Shown here in pieces: positions 63,215 through 64,000 of a stretch of 64,000 nucleotides of DNA; the first letter of the stretch is position 1, and every line of letters starts with the position of its first letter. Below the pieces are notes generated by a model. It was not told the origin of the DNA and searched no databases. It saw nothing but the letters and a program-made list of their open reading frames with translations. Made by a program: the position numbers and the translations under genes. Origin of the DNA: Marinobacter salinexigens (lineage in GTDB: Bacteria; Pseudomonadota; Gammaproteobacteria; Pseudomonadales; Oleiphilaceae); NCBI RefSeq assembly GCF_008370345.1, contig NZ_VTUU01000016.1, forward strand, positions 1 through 64,000, in the 5' to 3' direction.

Positions 63215-64000
63215 TCATAGCATCAACCTTGGATCGGGCTTGGCGATCACCACTTCCCGGGCAATGGCCCAGATATGCCCCACCAGCTCTCGAGCAATGG
63301 CGGCCACCACCACATTCCGGTGCTTGCCGCGCTGCATCAGGGTTCGATAGCGCCGGCAGAGCCGGGCCTGGGCCTCCCAGGCTTTCTCGACTATCGCTTT
63401 GGGTAGGTCTTCCTGGCGCTGTTGCAGGAGTCGCGAGATCTTCGCCGGATAACGGTAGGCATGGGCCGCTTCGATCAGCATGCGCCTTGCCCGTTTGTTG
63501 CCGGCACAAGTCAGTGGTCCGATCCGACGGCGACTGCCGCTGGAGCGCTCGCTGGGTGTCAGGCCGACATAGGCCATCAGTTTCCTGGGGTTGTCGAACC
63601 GCTGGAGGTCACCGAGTTCGGCCACCACGCAGGTGGCTACCAGCAACTGAACACCGCGCAGCGCCTGCACCGCTTTGACCAGGGGATAGAAACGCCAGCG
63701 GCGTACCTGGTAGGTGAGTTCGTTATCGAGTCGTTCCAGACGTTTGTGGCGCTCCACGATGGTGTAGAGCATTTCCCGGAACACGGTGTTCTGGGACGGC
63801 GTGGGCATGACCAGTTCGGAGAGCCATCGGATGTGCGCGGCAGACCAGTTGGCCGAGCCGGTATAGCGGATATCCTGCCGTAGCAGAAACGCCTTGAGCT
63901 GGCTCTTGGCATTCTTGAGGTCCCACATGGCGGTCTCGCGAGCGCGGGAGAGATCGCGGATGGCCTCGTCTTCTGGTTCTGGCACGTAAATCGGATCAAT
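63215..64000 (-). CDS. IS110 family transposase (5' end outside window)
   Basis: The frame stays open to the window edge; 261 C-terminal residues are visible. They include the end of the DEDD RuvC-like region (VPEPEDEAIRDLSRARE) and the Transposase_20 domain: VQLLVATCVVAELGDLQRFDNPRKLMAYVGL, PSERSSGSRRRIGPLT with the family serine, and CAGNKRARRMLIEAAHAYR. The remaining acidic residues of the DEDD centre lie beyond base 64000. The transposase directs recombination guided by a short RNA from the element's noncoding end. Confidence 0.93.
   Translation of the reverse strand: MDPIYVPEPEDEAIRDLSRARETAMWDLKNAKSQLKAFLLRQDIRYTGSANWSAAHIRWLSELVMPTPSQNTVFREMLYTIVERHKRLERLDNELTYQVRRWRFYPLVKAVQALRGVQLLVATCVVAELGDLQRFDNPRKLMAYVGLTPSERSSGSRRRIGPLTCAGNKRARRMLIEAAHAYRYPAKISRLLQQRQEDLPKAIVEKAWEAQARLCRRYRTLMQRGKHRNVVVAAIARELVGHIWAIAREVVIAKPDPRLML

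Larger units (their letters stand above)
62931..64000 (-). mobile_element. IS110/IS1111-family insertion sequence abutting attC (truncated by window)
   Basis: A transposase of the IS110 family runs off the right edge, and its downstream noncoding end reaches the last bases of the attC-like site at about 62930. This family lacks long terminal inverted repeats, so the boundary is inferred from the end of the attC homology. A known IS1111 subgroup targets attC sites, which fits the location. The other end lies outside the window. Confidence 0.65.

Overview
The window looks like a chromosomal segment of a marine gammaproteobacterium, most probably Marinobacter or a close relative. This rests on moderate GC content, protein-level resemblance to that group, a complete leucine/isovalerate (liu) cluster, a LiuR-type MerR regulator, and type VI secretion, RND and SulP/Usp genes. 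No rRNA, tRNA or CRISPR array was seen.

Layout. 1-5.3 kb is the end of a type VI secretion island: a vgrG cut by the window edge, a DUF4123 adaptor and a LysM-containing putative cargo effector, with a convergent formylglycine-enzyme-like lipoprotein. 6.4-9.4 kb holds a DUF3592 membrane protein, an MDR oxidoreductase and a proline-racemase-fold protein in which both catalytic cysteines appear replaced. 9.6-17.4 kb is a catabolic and uptake block: acyl-CoA ligase, thioesterase, alpha/beta hydrolase and a complete Liv-type ABC importer, closed by a strong terminator. 17.7-29.9 kb contains a lipoprotein, a methyltransferase, a YbhGFSR-like ABC exporter, an EmrAB-like pump, a GDSL esterase, a PEP-CTERM protein and a small periplasmic protein. 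30-39.5 kb (minus strand) is liuR-liuABCDE followed by a carboxymuconolactone-decarboxylase-like gene and another acyl-CoA ligase. 39.6-42.8 kb (plus strand) is a divergent SDR / acyl-CoA dehydrogenase / thiolase operon, probably the isoleucine branch. 43.1-45.3 kb is ilvGM with a classic leader-peptide attenuator. 45.4-61.9 kb has an RND pump, a chemoreceptor, truC, an amidase, djlA, a large HD-GYP protein, alkB, an MgtC/DUF4010 protein, a SulP transporter and a universal stress protein. 62.3-64 kb is accessory DNA: a lone gene cassette ending in an attC-like site that directly abuts an IS110/IS1111-family element, which runs out of the window.

How the parts connect. Near-identical ACGT-containing palindromes lie upstream of the acyl-CoA ligase (9.54 kb), upstream of livG (12.49 kb) and between liuR and the SDR gene (39.57 kb). 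This suggests one MerR regulator controls uptake, activation and degradation of branched-chain compounds over a 30-kb span, while ilvGM, for synthesis of the same amino acids, is controlled separately by attenuation.

Most unusual signals: the attC-IS110/IS1111 junction with a noncoding segment that may encode a guide (bridge/seek) RNA; two long hairpins at 42.8-43.1 kb that share a 19-nt loop but have different, fully compensated stems; and a larger branched hairpin between liuA and liuB.
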